Origin: Bacteroidales bacterium Phil6
GTDB lineage: Bacteria > Bacteroidota > Bacteroidia > Bacteroidales > F082
Length of the DNA stretch: 64,000 nt
NCBI GenBank assembly: GCA_002633315.1
Contig: NWBN01000002.1
Span: 57,777-121,776 of the forward strand
Direction: 5' to 3'
Shown here one piece after another: positions 16,295-24,544 of this stretch. The notes under the pieces were generated by a model, which saw nothing but the letters and a program-made list of their open reading frames with translations, did not search any database and was not told the origin of the DNA. How positions within the stretch are numbered: position 1 is the first letter of the stretch; every line of letters starts with the position of its first letter. The translations under genes and the position numbers were made by a program.

Positions 16295-17418
16295 ACATTG
16301 AAATGATACATATCATATTGATTGTCATCATGGTTACTGCTGCATTATACATGATATGCATTTTTGCTTTCACTTATGGAATTATCACATTAAAAGAAAC
16401 ATACGAAAGATGCTCCATACATGACATCAAGGTTTCCATACTTGTGGCAGCCAAAAATGAAGAAAACGTCATCATCACATTGCTGAAATCATTTATAAAT
16501 CAAACATACAGTAAAGACATGTTTGAAATAATACTTATAGATGACCATTCAACAGACAATACGCACAAATTGGCAGAAGATTTCATAATAGAACATAACA
16601 AACTGAATATCAAACTATTGACAGCAACCGGACAAGGCAAGAAAGCTGCTATTTCACAAGCCTTACACTCTGCGAGCAACGACCTGATAATGGTTACAGA
16701 TGCCGACTGTGACCTGCCTGAAACATGGATTGAAAGTTTTGTCGCAAGATATAAACATCAGGATGTAAAAATGATTTTGGGACCTGTTTTGCTATCACCG
16801 GCAAACAACATTTTCGAAAAGTTACAAGTTATTGAACATCTGAGTCTTATTGCAAGCACAGCCGGCTCGGCATCTATCAAGATGCCGGTAATGTGCAATG
16901 GAGCCAACATGGCATACGAACGCAAAGCCGCAATAGAAGTTGAGAAATATCGTCATGACATGAATATTGTTTCCGGTGACGACATGTTTCTTTTAGAACA
17001 GTTTTTACGACATTACGGCAGTAATTCGGTTTGTTTTTTACTTGACAAAGCTGCTGTGGTAAAGACAAAAACAAGTCCTACGATAAGCCTTTTTCTAAAA
17101 CAACGACGCAGATGGGTTTCTAAGACAAAGGCATACACCAATATTAAAATCATTGTCACTGCATTGACGGTATTTTTGTTCAATCTCGGAATAGTATCCC
17201 TGTCAATAATGGCAATCATTACTCCTCTTTTATGGCTCAACTTCGTGATGTTTGTCTTACTGAAATTTCTTATCGACTTTCCCATATTAAGGTATATATC
17301 AAATTTCATGAATCAACGAAGTCTGATATTTTGGGTGTTGCCGTTGGAATTTATTTATCCTTATTATGTGGTAATCACTGCTATCAGTGGTCTGATATTA
17401 AAAACACGATGGAAATAA
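16291..17418 (+). CDS. Membrane-anchored family 2 glycosyltransferase
   Basis: A 375-residue GT-A enzyme with one N-terminal helix and two or three C-terminal helices. Motifs in order: SILVAAKNEENVI, ILIDDHSTDNT, VTDADCDLP (metal-binding D-x-D type), NGANMAYER, SGDDMFLLEQF (catalytic region), and QRRRWVSK. This is the layout of processive or lipid-linked sugar transferases. It starts inside the stop codon of the flippase-like gene, which suggests synthesis followed by translocation of a glycolipid. Donor and acceptor are unknown. Confidence 0.88.
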   Translation: MNIEMIHIILIVIMVTAALYMICIFAFTYGIITLKETYERCSIHDIKVSILVAAKNEENVIITLLKSFINQTYSKDMFEIILIDDHSTDNTHKLAEDFIIEHNKLNIKLLTATGQGKKAAISQALHSASNDLIMVTDADCDLPETWIESFVARYKHQDVKMILGPVLLSPANNIFEKLQVIEHLSLIASTAGSASIKMPVMCNGANMAYERKAAIEVEKYRHDMNIVSGDDMFLLEQFLRHYGSNSVCFLLDKAAVVKTKTSPTISLFLKQRRRWVSKTKAYTNIKIIVTALTVFLFNLGIVSLSIMAIITPLLWLNFVMFVLLKFLIDFPILRYISNFMNQRSLIFWVLPLEFIYPYYVVITAISGLILKTRWK

Positions 17419-17549
17419 GGTTCTTCACAGCAAAATATCATGATTCAAAATCTGAAAAATCATTAAAAGTGTTTATGACGCAACACTGATGTCTCAATTG
17501 TCAGATTTCAATAATGTCATTAACATCTTATTCAACACTATGAAAAATA

Positions 17550-18152
17550 TTATATTAATCCCTCATATTCAAACATTTTTTCATAAAAACCAGCTTTTTT
17601 ATCCAATGACAGATAATAAGCCCGAGATGTTGAAGGCATGCGCCAAAAACGCAATTTTCTTTGACAAATCGAAACTTCTGACCAAGAACCTGTTGAAGGT
17701 TCATTACATTTATACGAATCCGCCACCACATCTGTCGCTTTCTGTCCGGTGGTAACGACAGCAGTACAATACGGCAGCTGTTCTATCAGAGCTGCAATAT
17801 CGGTTTTTTCCACCACCTCAAGAAATTTGTCAGAGGCATTGTCTTTTAAACGTCTTACTTTGCAAGCAGTATCAAAAATGGCAATGCCTTTCTCGCGGCA
17901 AAAATCCATGATAGAAATTCTATCAAACCTTTTTTCAACAGAGCCATCAATATTTTTAACGACAAAATGATTTTTATTCCGATAAAACACATATCCCATG
18001 ATACGCCACATATCGTTAATCCAATTCGGATAAAACCACTCCATACACCATTTCTCATGTTTGGGAGGAAAACTTCCCAACATAAGAATACGGGCATTAT
18101 GGGGAAGAAAAGGCTGTAAAGGATGCTGTTCTATTGGTAAAACATTATTCAT
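17550..18152 (-). CDS. Uracil-DNA glycosylase superfamily protein
   Basis: A 200-residue protein of the UDG superfamily, closest in appearance to the hypoxanthine/uracil glycosylase group. Motif A reads ILMLGSFPP, an aromatic segment EWFYPNWINDMWR follows, CTAVVTTGQKATD is a core strand, and the DNA-intercalation motif reads MPSTSRAY. Such enzymes remove deaminated bases and start base-excision repair. It stands alone and is convergent with the glycosyltransferase gene. Confidence 0.82.
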   Translation of the reverse strand: MNNVLPIEQHPLQPFLPHNARILMLGSFPPKHEKWCMEWFYPNWINDMWRIMGYVFYRNKNHFVVKNIDGSVEKRFDRISIMDFCREKGIAIFDTACKVRRLKDNASDKFLEVVEKTDIAALIEQLPYCTAVVTTGQKATDVVADSYKCNEPSTGSWSEVSICQRKLRFWRMPSTSRAYYLSLDKKAGFYEKMFEYEGLI

Positions 18153-18302
18153 AACATTAGAATATTGACAATATATTTGTTATAATTAAAAATCATCTGC
18201 ATTTACAAACACACACATATTTTAAACAGACATTACAAATACATGAAGTTTTATTGTAAGATATTAATACATTTTTTGATGAATGTCATTTCATTACATA
18301 AA

Positions 18303-18328
18303 AAAAGGCACGTTGCAGCGTGCCTTTT
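18303..18328 (-). terminator. Terminator of the EF-G-like gene
   Basis: The stem AAAAGGCACG/CGTGCCTTTT has a 6-nt loop. Read on the minus strand it ends in a run of at least six T, about 20 bp after the stop codon. It is nearly symmetrical and could act in both directions. Confidence 0.9.
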
Positions 18329-18347
18329 ACAAATATGAATAAAATTA

Positions 18348-20483
18348 TTAATCTTCATCTTTTTTACTTTCCTCGTAAGCTTTCAGCAACTTATTCTGAA
18401 CATCAGTAGGAACCTGTGCATATTCAGCATATTTCATTGTAAAGGTTCCGCGTCCTGAAGTGATAGAACTCAATGAAGTCGAATATTTGTCCATCTCTGC
18501 CAACGGCACTTTGGCACGAATAATTTGATAATGATGGTCAGAATCCATTCCCATGATGATGGCGCGACGACCCTGAAGGTCTGTCATACAAGCACCCATC
18601 ATATCTTCAGGCATACGTACGGCGAGGTCATAAATAGGCTCCATAATCTTAGGACCGGCATTCTTGAAAGCAGCACTGAAAGCCATACGACCGGCAATCT
18701 TGAATGCCATTTCGTTTGAATCGACCGGGTGCATCTTGCCATCATAAACATAGACGACAATATCACGTGCATACGAACCTGTAAGAGGACCTTCTTCGAG
18801 ACGTTCGTTGATACCTTTAAGAATAGCAGGCATGAAACGGGCATCGATAGAACCACCTACTATACAGTTACAGAAGATAAGTTTACCGCCCCATGGCAAG
18901 TCATATTCTTCTTTTCCACGCACCTGAAGTTCAGCAGGATCAGTATATCCCTCATAATAAGGCTGAAGCATGAGATGAACTTCACCAAACTGTCCGGAAC
19001 CACCCGACTGTTTCTTATGACGATAATCGGCTTTGGCAGTTTTAGTAATAGTCTCACGATATGGAATCTTAGGTGAAGTAAATTCGACAGCAATTTTATG
19101 AACGTTGTCTAAATACCACTTTAAAATATTAAGGTGATATTCACCCTGGCATTGGAGAATATTTTGACGCAACTCGCGTGACATGCCTGATAAGATTGTA
19201 GGATCCGTTTTGTGGAAGTCTGCCAAAATGCCGCCAAGTTTCTCATCTTCCTGTGAATTAACTGCTTTAACAGCAATGGAGAAAACAGGAGTAGGAAATA
19301 CTATAGCCGGGAATGCTGTATCTGCAATCTTGGGGTCAACAAGACTGTCACAAGTACGGACATCTTTCAACTTAATAGTAGAAATTATATCACCGGCACA
19401 AACTTTCTCGATTCTTTCACGGTTTTTACCGTTGAAAACGAGAAGTTGTGAAATACGTTCCTTGTTACCTGTACGAGGATTGACAAGGTCCTGTGATTCA
19501 GCAATAGTACCGCCATAAACACGGGCCATAGCGACATCGCCGAGATTCTGTTCGTTAGTAATCTTAAAGAAGAACATCGCTGCCGGTTCATCAACACTGT
19601 TATGAAATTCTTTGCCATTAGTAGCGACCATAGCAGGGGTATCTGCCGGAGAAGGACAAGCATTGACAATAAATTCAAGAAGACGTGTCACACCTATTCC
19701 GTTTTTAGCAGCGCCACAGATAATCGGGAAAATGTCACGATGAACGATACCGAGACGAATACCTTTTTCCATATCCTCTTCACTGAGAGTTCCTTCCTCA
19801 AAATATTTTTCCATAAGAGACTCTTCACCCTCAGCGGCATGTTCTATAAGGTTGTTATGAAGTTCTTCTGCCTTGCTCATTTCAGAAGCAGGAATATCTT
19901 GAATTTCGGGTGCTCCGTTACCATTTTTGAAAACCAACATCTTCATCATGATAAGGTCGATAACAGAATTAAATCCCTCACCTGTGTTGACAGGGTATTG
20001 AATAGGAGTGACTTTATCGCCGAAATAATCTCTCAACTGATGAACGGAATCGTCAAAGTTAGCATTGTTATGGTCAAGTTGATTCATGAAGAACACCACA
20101 GGTTTGTTTGTAGTAATTGCATGACGCCATGCATTTTCTGATGTTGCCTCAACACCTGCCTGAGAATTAACCGTAAATACTGCTGTGTCTGCTGCCGACA
20201 AACAAGCTACTATATCACCAGAAAAGTCACTGAAACCAGGTGTATCTAAAATATTGATCTTTTTGTTATTGAAAAGCGTGTACATTAAACTTGCATGTAC
20301 CGAAATACCGCGTTCCATTTCAATCGGGCGGTAGTCAGACACTGTATTTTTGTCCTCGGTAGCACCTTTTCTGTTGATGATTTTGCCTTCGAATACCATG
20401 TTCTCGGCAAGAGTAGTTTTTCCGGATTTAGCAGCTCCGATGAGAGCAATGTTCCGAATCTCGTCTGTCTGGAATATCTTCAT
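18348..20483 (-). CDS. Elongation factor G-like GTPase (EF-G2 type)
   Basis: A 711-residue translational GTPase with the full EF-G layout. The G domain has the P-loop GAAKSGKTT (16-24), DTPGF (80-84), and NQLD (134-137) where canonical EF-G has NKxD. Domain II, the GSGQFGEVHL segment of domain IV, and an RGRAIIMGMD-like domain V segment (residues QGRRAIIMGMD) follow. Paralogues of this kind occur beside the main EF-G in Bacteroidota, and some are linked to ribosome recycling or stress rather than bulk elongation. The Lys to Gln change in NKxD suggests altered guanine-nucleotide handling. No ribosomal operon is nearby, which also argues against the housekeeping copy. Confidence 0.88.
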   Translation of the reverse strand: MKIFQTDEIRNIALIGAAKSGKTTLAENMVFEGKIINRKGATEDKNTVSDYRPIEMERGISVHASLMYTLFNNKKINILDTPGFSDFSGDIVACLSAADTAVFTVNSQAGVEATSENAWRHAITTNKPVVFFMNQLDHNNANFDDSVHQLRDYFGDKVTPIQYPVNTGEGFNSVIDLIMMKMLVFKNGNGAPEIQDIPASEMSKAEELHNNLIEHAAEGEESLMEKYFEEGTLSEEDMEKGIRLGIVHRDIFPIICGAAKNGIGVTRLLEFIVNACPSPADTPAMVATNGKEFHNSVDEPAAMFFFKITNEQNLGDVAMARVYGGTIAESQDLVNPRTGNKERISQLLVFNGKNRERIEKVCAGDIISTIKLKDVRTCDSLVDPKIADTAFPAIVFPTPVFSIAVKAVNSQEDEKLGGILADFHKTDPTILSGMSRELRQNILQCQGEYHLNILKWYLDNVHKIAVEFTSPKIPYRETITKTAKADYRHKKQSGGSGQFGEVHLMLQPYYEGYTDPAELQVRGKEEYDLPWGGKLIFCNCIVGGSIDARFMPAILKGINERLEEGPLTGSYARDIVVYVYDGKMHPVDSNEMAFKIAGRMAFSAAFKNAGPKIMEPIYDLAVRMPEDMMGACMTDLQGRRAIIMGMDSDHHYQIIRAKVPLAEMDKYSTSLSSITSGRGTFTMKYAEYAQVPTDVQNKLLKAYEESKKDED

Positions 20484-20522
20484 AGATTTTATATTTGTAT
20501 TTCTAAATTATCAATTTGGGTG

Positions 20523-20530
20523 CAAAATTA
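20523..20530 (-). promoter_or_regulatory. -7 promoter element of the EF-G-like gene
   Basis: TAATTTTG on the minus strand, 40 bp before the ATG. Confidence 0.5.
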
Positions 20531-20602
20531 CATATTTCAATGCAATAATCCCAATATTTTCTAAAAATAAACAGAATAATTTTAAACTTTCCGACTTTTT
20601 TC

Positions 20603-21577
20603 TTAAATTTGAGGATATTGAGCCTTGATACTGTTCCAACGGGAGTCATCCATTTTAGCACCTATGACCTGTATAATATTCTCAGCCAAGATATTGCCAA
20701 GTTTTCCACATTCTTTCAATGACATGCCATTAATAAGGCCTGCAAGGAACCCCGCTGCATACATGTCACCGGCACCAGTAGTATCAACAACACTAACCTT
20801 ATGACAATCAATATGAACTATCTCATCACCTCTTTTTATCAACGAACCTCTCTTGCCGATTTTAACGACTGCAATATCGACATATTGAGAAAGGAACTCC
20901 AATGATTCTTCCGGAGACTTCATTGTAAGACTTTTTGCCTCTTCCTCATTGGCAAAAACAATGTCAATCTCAGGTAACATCTGCAATAACAACTCACGAT
21001 TACTTTCAACAACATTATAACTTGCCAAGTCGAGAACGACTTTACAACCAGCTTCTTTGGCAAGTTTGACAGCTTTAACGAACAAGGAAGTATTAGCAAT
21101 AAGATAACCTTCTATGTAGCAATAATCCCAACCCTTAAACTGTTCCAAATTGAGATGACTGTCTGTCAATTCCACTGCAGCGCCAAGATATGTGGCAAAA
21201 GTACGTTCTGCATCGGCAGATACTATAGCACGTGAAGTACCTGAAGGAGTATCACTATGAAATACAACAGGTTTGACGCCGACCGACATCATGGCGTCTT
21301 CAAAAAATGACCCAATCTTATCATTTCCTGTATAACAAATAAAACCAGTTGGAACACCCAACTTTGCCAATCCATGAATAGTATTGGCAGAAGAACCACC
21401 GGGCGCCATTGAACTTTCAAAACTTTCAAGAGAGTCCCCTATCCTATCTGACATCTCTCTATCAACAAGTTGCATAGAACCTTTTGGAAGATTCAATTCT
21501 TTCAAAATATTATCATCATTAATTTTGGTTAAAATATCTACCAAAGCATTGCCAATGCCAATAACCGATTTTTTCAT
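20603..21577 (-). CDS. PfkB-family carbohydrate/adenosine kinase
   Basis: A 324-residue ribokinase-fold kinase. The N-terminal GIGNALVDI strand, the substrate motif MAPGGSSANTIHGLAKLG (58-73) and the C-terminal signature VVDTTGAGDMYAAGFLAGL (263-281) with catalytic Asp271 are complete. The wide spacing and the SSANT motif resemble the adenosine kinase group, so adenosine to AMP salvage is the best guess, though another nucleoside or sugar is possible. It is cytosolic and probably has its own promoter at 21601-21608. Confidence 0.88.
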   Translation of the reverse strand: MKKSVIGIGNALVDILTKINDDNILKELNLPKGSMQLVDREMSDRIGDSLESFESSMAPGGSSANTIHGLAKLGVPTGFICYTGNDKIGSFFEDAMMSVGVKPVVFHSDTPSGTSRAIVSADAERTFATYLGAAVELTDSHLNLEQFKGWDYCYIEGYLIANTSLFVKAVKLAKEAGCKVVLDLASYNVVESNRELLLQMLPEIDIVFANEEEAKSLTMKSPEESLEFLSQYVDIAVVKIGKRGSLIKRGDEIVHIDCHKVSVVDTTGAGDMYAAGFLAGLINGMSLKECGKLGNILAENIIQVIGAKMDDSRWNSIKAQYPQI

Positions 21578-21600
21578 CTTTAATTTTTTGTTAGAGATTG

Positions 21601-21608
21601 CAAAAATA
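21601..21608 (-). promoter_or_regulatory. -7 promoter element of the PfkB kinase
   Basis: TATTTTTG on the minus strand, 23 bp before the ATG. Confidence 0.55.
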
Positions 21609-21849
21609 ACAATTTTTGGAATTATTTTTAAAATCTCTGTTTACAAAGTCAAAAAACAGCTTGAATCAGTCATCTAAAAGACTAAAACAACACGAAAAAA
21701 ATATAGAAACACGATTAGAATATCTTGAAAAAGAAAGTCAAATTAAAAAAGATGAAAGAAAGAAAAAGGCGGTCATGAGATTTAACACATTATTTTTCAA
21801 ATATTTATCATTTCAGTAAAAGAAAAAAATAAAATTTATCAAAAAAACA

Positions 21850-21879
21850 TTGTCGAAAATAAAAAAAGATGTATCTTTG
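21850..21879 (+). promoter_or_regulatory. Promoter of tRNA-Asn
   Basis: A TTG -33 element (21850-21852) and the -7 element TATCTTTG (21872-21879) are separated by 19 bp, the spacing typical for the phylum. The tRNA begins 33 bp downstream. Confidence 0.75.
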
Positions 21880-21912
21880 CAACCGCAAACACAAAAGAAA
21901 AGTGTTTCAAAC

Positions 21913-21986
21913 GCCTCCTTAGCTCAGTTGGTTAGAGCATCTGACTGTTAATCAGGGGGTCTCAGGTTCAAGTCCTGAAGGGGGCG
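21913..21986 (+). tRNA. tRNA-Asn (GTT)
   Basis: The 74-nt cloverleaf is complete. The acceptor GCCTCCT pairs with AGGGGGC (one G-U), the D arm has AGCTCAGTTGGTTAGAGC, the anticodon loop is CTGTTAA with anticodon GTT, and the T arm reads GGTTCAAGTCC. No CCA is encoded. A promoter and a terminator flank it, so it is a single-gene unit. Confidence 0.97.
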
Positions 21987-22036
21987 CGGAGATTACAAGA
22001 GTGTAATTTAATTTTTTATGTTTCATGTTATTATTT

Positions 22037-22068
22037 AAAGAATGGTCGCTGCCAGGTGACCGTTCTTT
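22037..22068 (+). terminator. Terminator downstream of tRNA-Asn
   Basis: An 11-bp stem, AAAGAATGGTC with GACCGTTCTTT (one G-T pair), has a 10-nt loop and is followed by a T-rich stretch. The rest of the gap from 21987 to 22331 holds nothing else I can identify. Confidence 0.75.
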
Positions 22069-22331
22069 ATTTTTATTCCTTTGTTCATTATCTTGTAAAA
22101 AAACGTCAGCAACGTTTTTGAGATTCCCAAAATTCGTTCCATAATCAATAATGAGAAACAGACAATTTTTGATTCTGAACCATATTATAGGTTTTAGTTC
22201 TTCATCAAAAAACAAAAACTGTACACCTCAAATATCATTCTCCATTTACATAAAATATCGAATGATACAAACATTTACCAGAATGTTCAAAACATAAATC
22301 TTTATTTTATAAAAAACAACAGATTCTGTTT

Positions 22332-22934
22332 TTAATGAGAAAAGAAAGTCATAAATAATATTTTGAGGTCCAAAAGCAACGACCAATTGCGATAATATTC
22401 CATATTGATTTTTACCTTATCGGGATATATTACTTCATCATTATACTTGACAGGGTCTTCCTGTCGAGACAGCAACTCTTCCTCATGACGATATTTAAGA
22501 CTTGCAGGACCTGTCAATCCCGGTTTCATCAAGAGAATGACACGTTCACCCCCTTGCAGGGTATCGGCATACCCCGGAACATCGGGACGAGGACCAACAA
22601 GACTCATCTGTCCCACAAACACATTGAAAAGTTCAGACAAAGCATCTATTTTCTTATCGCGCAACCATCTTCCAAAAGGAGTAACACGAGGGTCAAGAGA
22701 AGTAGTAACATAAACCTCTTCACCAATATTCTCCATTGTCCTGATCTTACATATCTTGAAAGGCTTTCCATATTGCCCTATGCGTACCTGCCAAAAAAAG
22801 AAAGACCCATCAGGCATTTTTATTTTATGTATGATGAAAATCACCAACATGAAAGGACTAATAAACAGCATTCCAATCAATGCCACTATCCTGTCAAATA
22901 CCCATTTTATCGCCAAAGACAATTTTCTCATCAT
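22332..22934 (-). CDS. Bacterial sugar-phosphate transferase (initiating glycosyltransferase)
   Basis: A 200-residue monotopic membrane enzyme of the WcaJ/PglC family, which moves a sugar-1-phosphate from an NDP-sugar to undecaprenyl phosphate and starts glycan repeat-unit synthesis. Features are an N-terminal membrane helix (residues about 8-30), DGSFFFWQVRIGQYGKPFKICKIRTM (split here at the conserved KIRTM), LRDKKIDALSELFNVFVGQMSLVGPRPD with the catalytic region, and KPGLTGPAS. I chose the ATG at 22934, one base after the stop of the AlkD-like gene (TGATATG); an ATG at 22952 is also in frame. It is the short form without the PglB-like loop domain. Confidence 0.9.
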   Translation of the reverse strand: MMRKLSLAIKWVFDRIVALIGMLFISPFMLVIFIIHKIKMPDGSFFFWQVRIGQYGKPFKICKIRTMENIGEEVYVTTSLDPRVTPFGRWLRDKKIDALSELFNVFVGQMSLVGPRPDVPGYADTLQGGERVILLMKPGLTGPASLKYRHEEELLSRQEDPVKYNDEVIYPDKVKINMEYYRNWSLLLDLKILFMTFFSH

Positions 22935-22935
22935 A

Positions 22936-23694
22936 TCAATAAGGATTAACATTTCTTGTACGAAACGATTCTTTAACTTTTCTTACATAAAGTTTTTTAA
23001 CATCATCAGGCAAAGCACACCTGTTCATATAACATCTGGTTGCATCAGGATTCTTTGCCAATGCTGTGGCAAGACACCATGCCAATCCCATTTTTACATA
23101 ATAAGGAGCATTTATTCTGTTCTGCACGCCATATTCCGACACAATACTGTTCAAATCTATATTATCGAACCGGGAAAACACCATCTGAATATCATCATTC
23201 AAAAGATAACACATAGACATCACTATGGCAAATCTGACTTCAAACTCACGGTGCGACACAAAACAATTATTTAAAAAACTCATCATCAAAACATAATCAG
23301 AGGACTGTTTGTTTTTAAGTACCTTGGAAAACCATTTGGCACTACTGCAAAAAACGTCACATACGGCCCAATTGTCAATAACAGGCACAAAATCTTCAAG
23401 CAAAGTCAATCTTTGAGCAACCGAACATTTAACATAATTCAACAACAATCCCCACACCACAATTTCTTCATGATAGAGTTTTTCTTTTTTCTCTGCAGAT
23501 TTGAAAGATTCCAACAAAAACAAAGCATCATCCCGTTTTGCAAGTTGTTTTGCCAACTCTTTCATGTCAGGAATATGGACACCCATGATCCTTCTTCCCG
23601 GCAAAGCATTAATGATATTAATATGACCTTTCCTATATCTTTCATCTTCCTTAAAACGTTCAGGAACAAGCGGAAACAATAAACTCTCAATCAT
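22936..23694 (-). CDS. AlkD-like DNA alkylation repair protein
   Basis: A 252-residue all-helical HEAT-like repeat protein. The segments EEIVVWGLLLNY and DNWAVCDVFC are characteristic, and W109 and D113 fall at the positions used by AlkD to recognise and excise positively charged alkylated purines. A later Trp (W206 in GLAWCLA) probably corresponds to the third aromatic residue. The gene overlaps the acyltransferase gene by 4 bp and abuts the sugar-phosphate transferase, so a DNA-repair gene is translated as part of a glycan operon. The family is secure; the reason for its position is not known. Confidence 0.85.
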   Translation of the reverse strand: MIESLLFPLVPERFKEDERYRKGHINIINALPGRRIMGVHIPDMKELAKQLAKRDDALFLLESFKSAEKKEKLYHEEIVVWGLLLNYVKCSVAQRLTLLEDFVPVIDNWAVCDVFCSSAKWFSKVLKNKQSSDYVLMMSFLNNCFVSHREFEVRFAIVMSMCYLLNDDIQMVFSRFDNIDLNSIVSEYGVQNRINAPYYVKMGLAWCLATALAKNPDATRCYMNRCALPDDVKKLYVRKVKESFRTRNVNPY

Positions 23695-24539
23695 AACGAA
23701 TCAATTTTACTTTCAAACATACTTTTCTGTTGCCTGTTATACTCTTCCAATCTTAAAACAGCCTTAACATTAACAAAAGGAATAACGTTTCTAAAAGGAT
23801 ACAATATCTTTACTATAATCCCAAACCACCATTTATAGTAAACGTCAAGTCTGCAATAAGCCTTTCTAAACTTAAATTTATCAATAAGATAAGATTGTAT
23901 ATTAGAATGTTCGGAAACAGAACGGGAGCCGTCGGAAACACAAGAAAATCCTTTTTGTTGAAGATAATAATCTATCATCACATAAAAAAGACCGTAAAAT
24001 GCACTGTATTCTGCTGTTTTATAATCATGCAAAATGTATGTAGCATCAAAATCACAAAACATTCCATACTTTCTGTTGACACTTAACCCGACAAGATTAT
24101 CATCATCATTAAACACACCCCAAAAATCATAATTCTCGCTGTTACAATGTTTAATCCACGAGATAAAACCGGATTTCGTCAAACTCCTGTCTTTAACCTT
24201 ATAATGTTTATAAGAATCTTCTATTATATCATAACCATATTTCAAGATACATTCCTTATCAACGATTTTAAAACACAATTTTCGTTTGGCACGATTAATA
24301 CAATTTTTTGTAGATTTTCCAAATTCGCTCCATCCGGCAAAAGAATCCTTTATCACATACCAAAATGAAGTAGTCACATTGCAGTCGAAATCATAAGTAT
24401 TTCGCACCATAAAGCCGCCATTAGCGAGCATTATAGAATATTGTTGTTCAGTCAGTTTTGTCTCTTTATCAGGAGAACTGCCAAAGATCCATGCATGACG
24501 GTACAAATGATATTTATCGACTAAAGAATTATGTGACAT
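23691..24539 (-). CDS. GNAT/FemAB-like acyltransferase, putative
   Basis: A 282-residue cytosolic protein. The middle part (FINW-type segments such as GFISWIKHCNSENYDFW, VGLSVNRKYGMFCDFDATYI, SAFYGLFYVMIDYYLQQKGF) resembles FemAB or GNAT-fold acyltransferases that modify sugars or peptidoglycan precursors. A C-terminal hydrophobic, basic stretch (YYKWWFGIIVKILYPFRNVIPF) could touch the membrane. It lies between the outer-membrane barrel gene (5 bp gap) and the AlkD-like gene (4-bp overlap). The acceptor is unknown; the assignment rests on overall look rather than a diagnostic motif. Confidence 0.6.
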   Translation of the reverse strand: MSHNSLVDKYHLYRHAWIFGSSPDKETKLTEQQYSIMLANGGFMVRNTYDFDCNVTTSFWYVIKDSFAGWSEFGKSTKNCINRAKRKLCFKIVDKECILKYGYDIIEDSYKHYKVKDRSLTKSGFISWIKHCNSENYDFWGVFNDDDNLVGLSVNRKYGMFCDFDATYILHDYKTAEYSAFYGLFYVMIDYYLQQKGFSCVSDGSRSVSEHSNIQSYLIDKFKFRKAYCRLDVYYKWWFGIIVKILYPFRNVIPFVNVKAVLRLEEYNRQQKSMFESKIDSL

Positions 24540-24544
24540 AGCAA

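Noticed and set aside
21616..21819. 67-codon Lys/Glu-rich open frame upstream of tRNA-Asn
   Set aside because: Its composition reflects A-rich DNA, it overlaps the upstream region of the PfkB gene, and no promoter or partner supports it.
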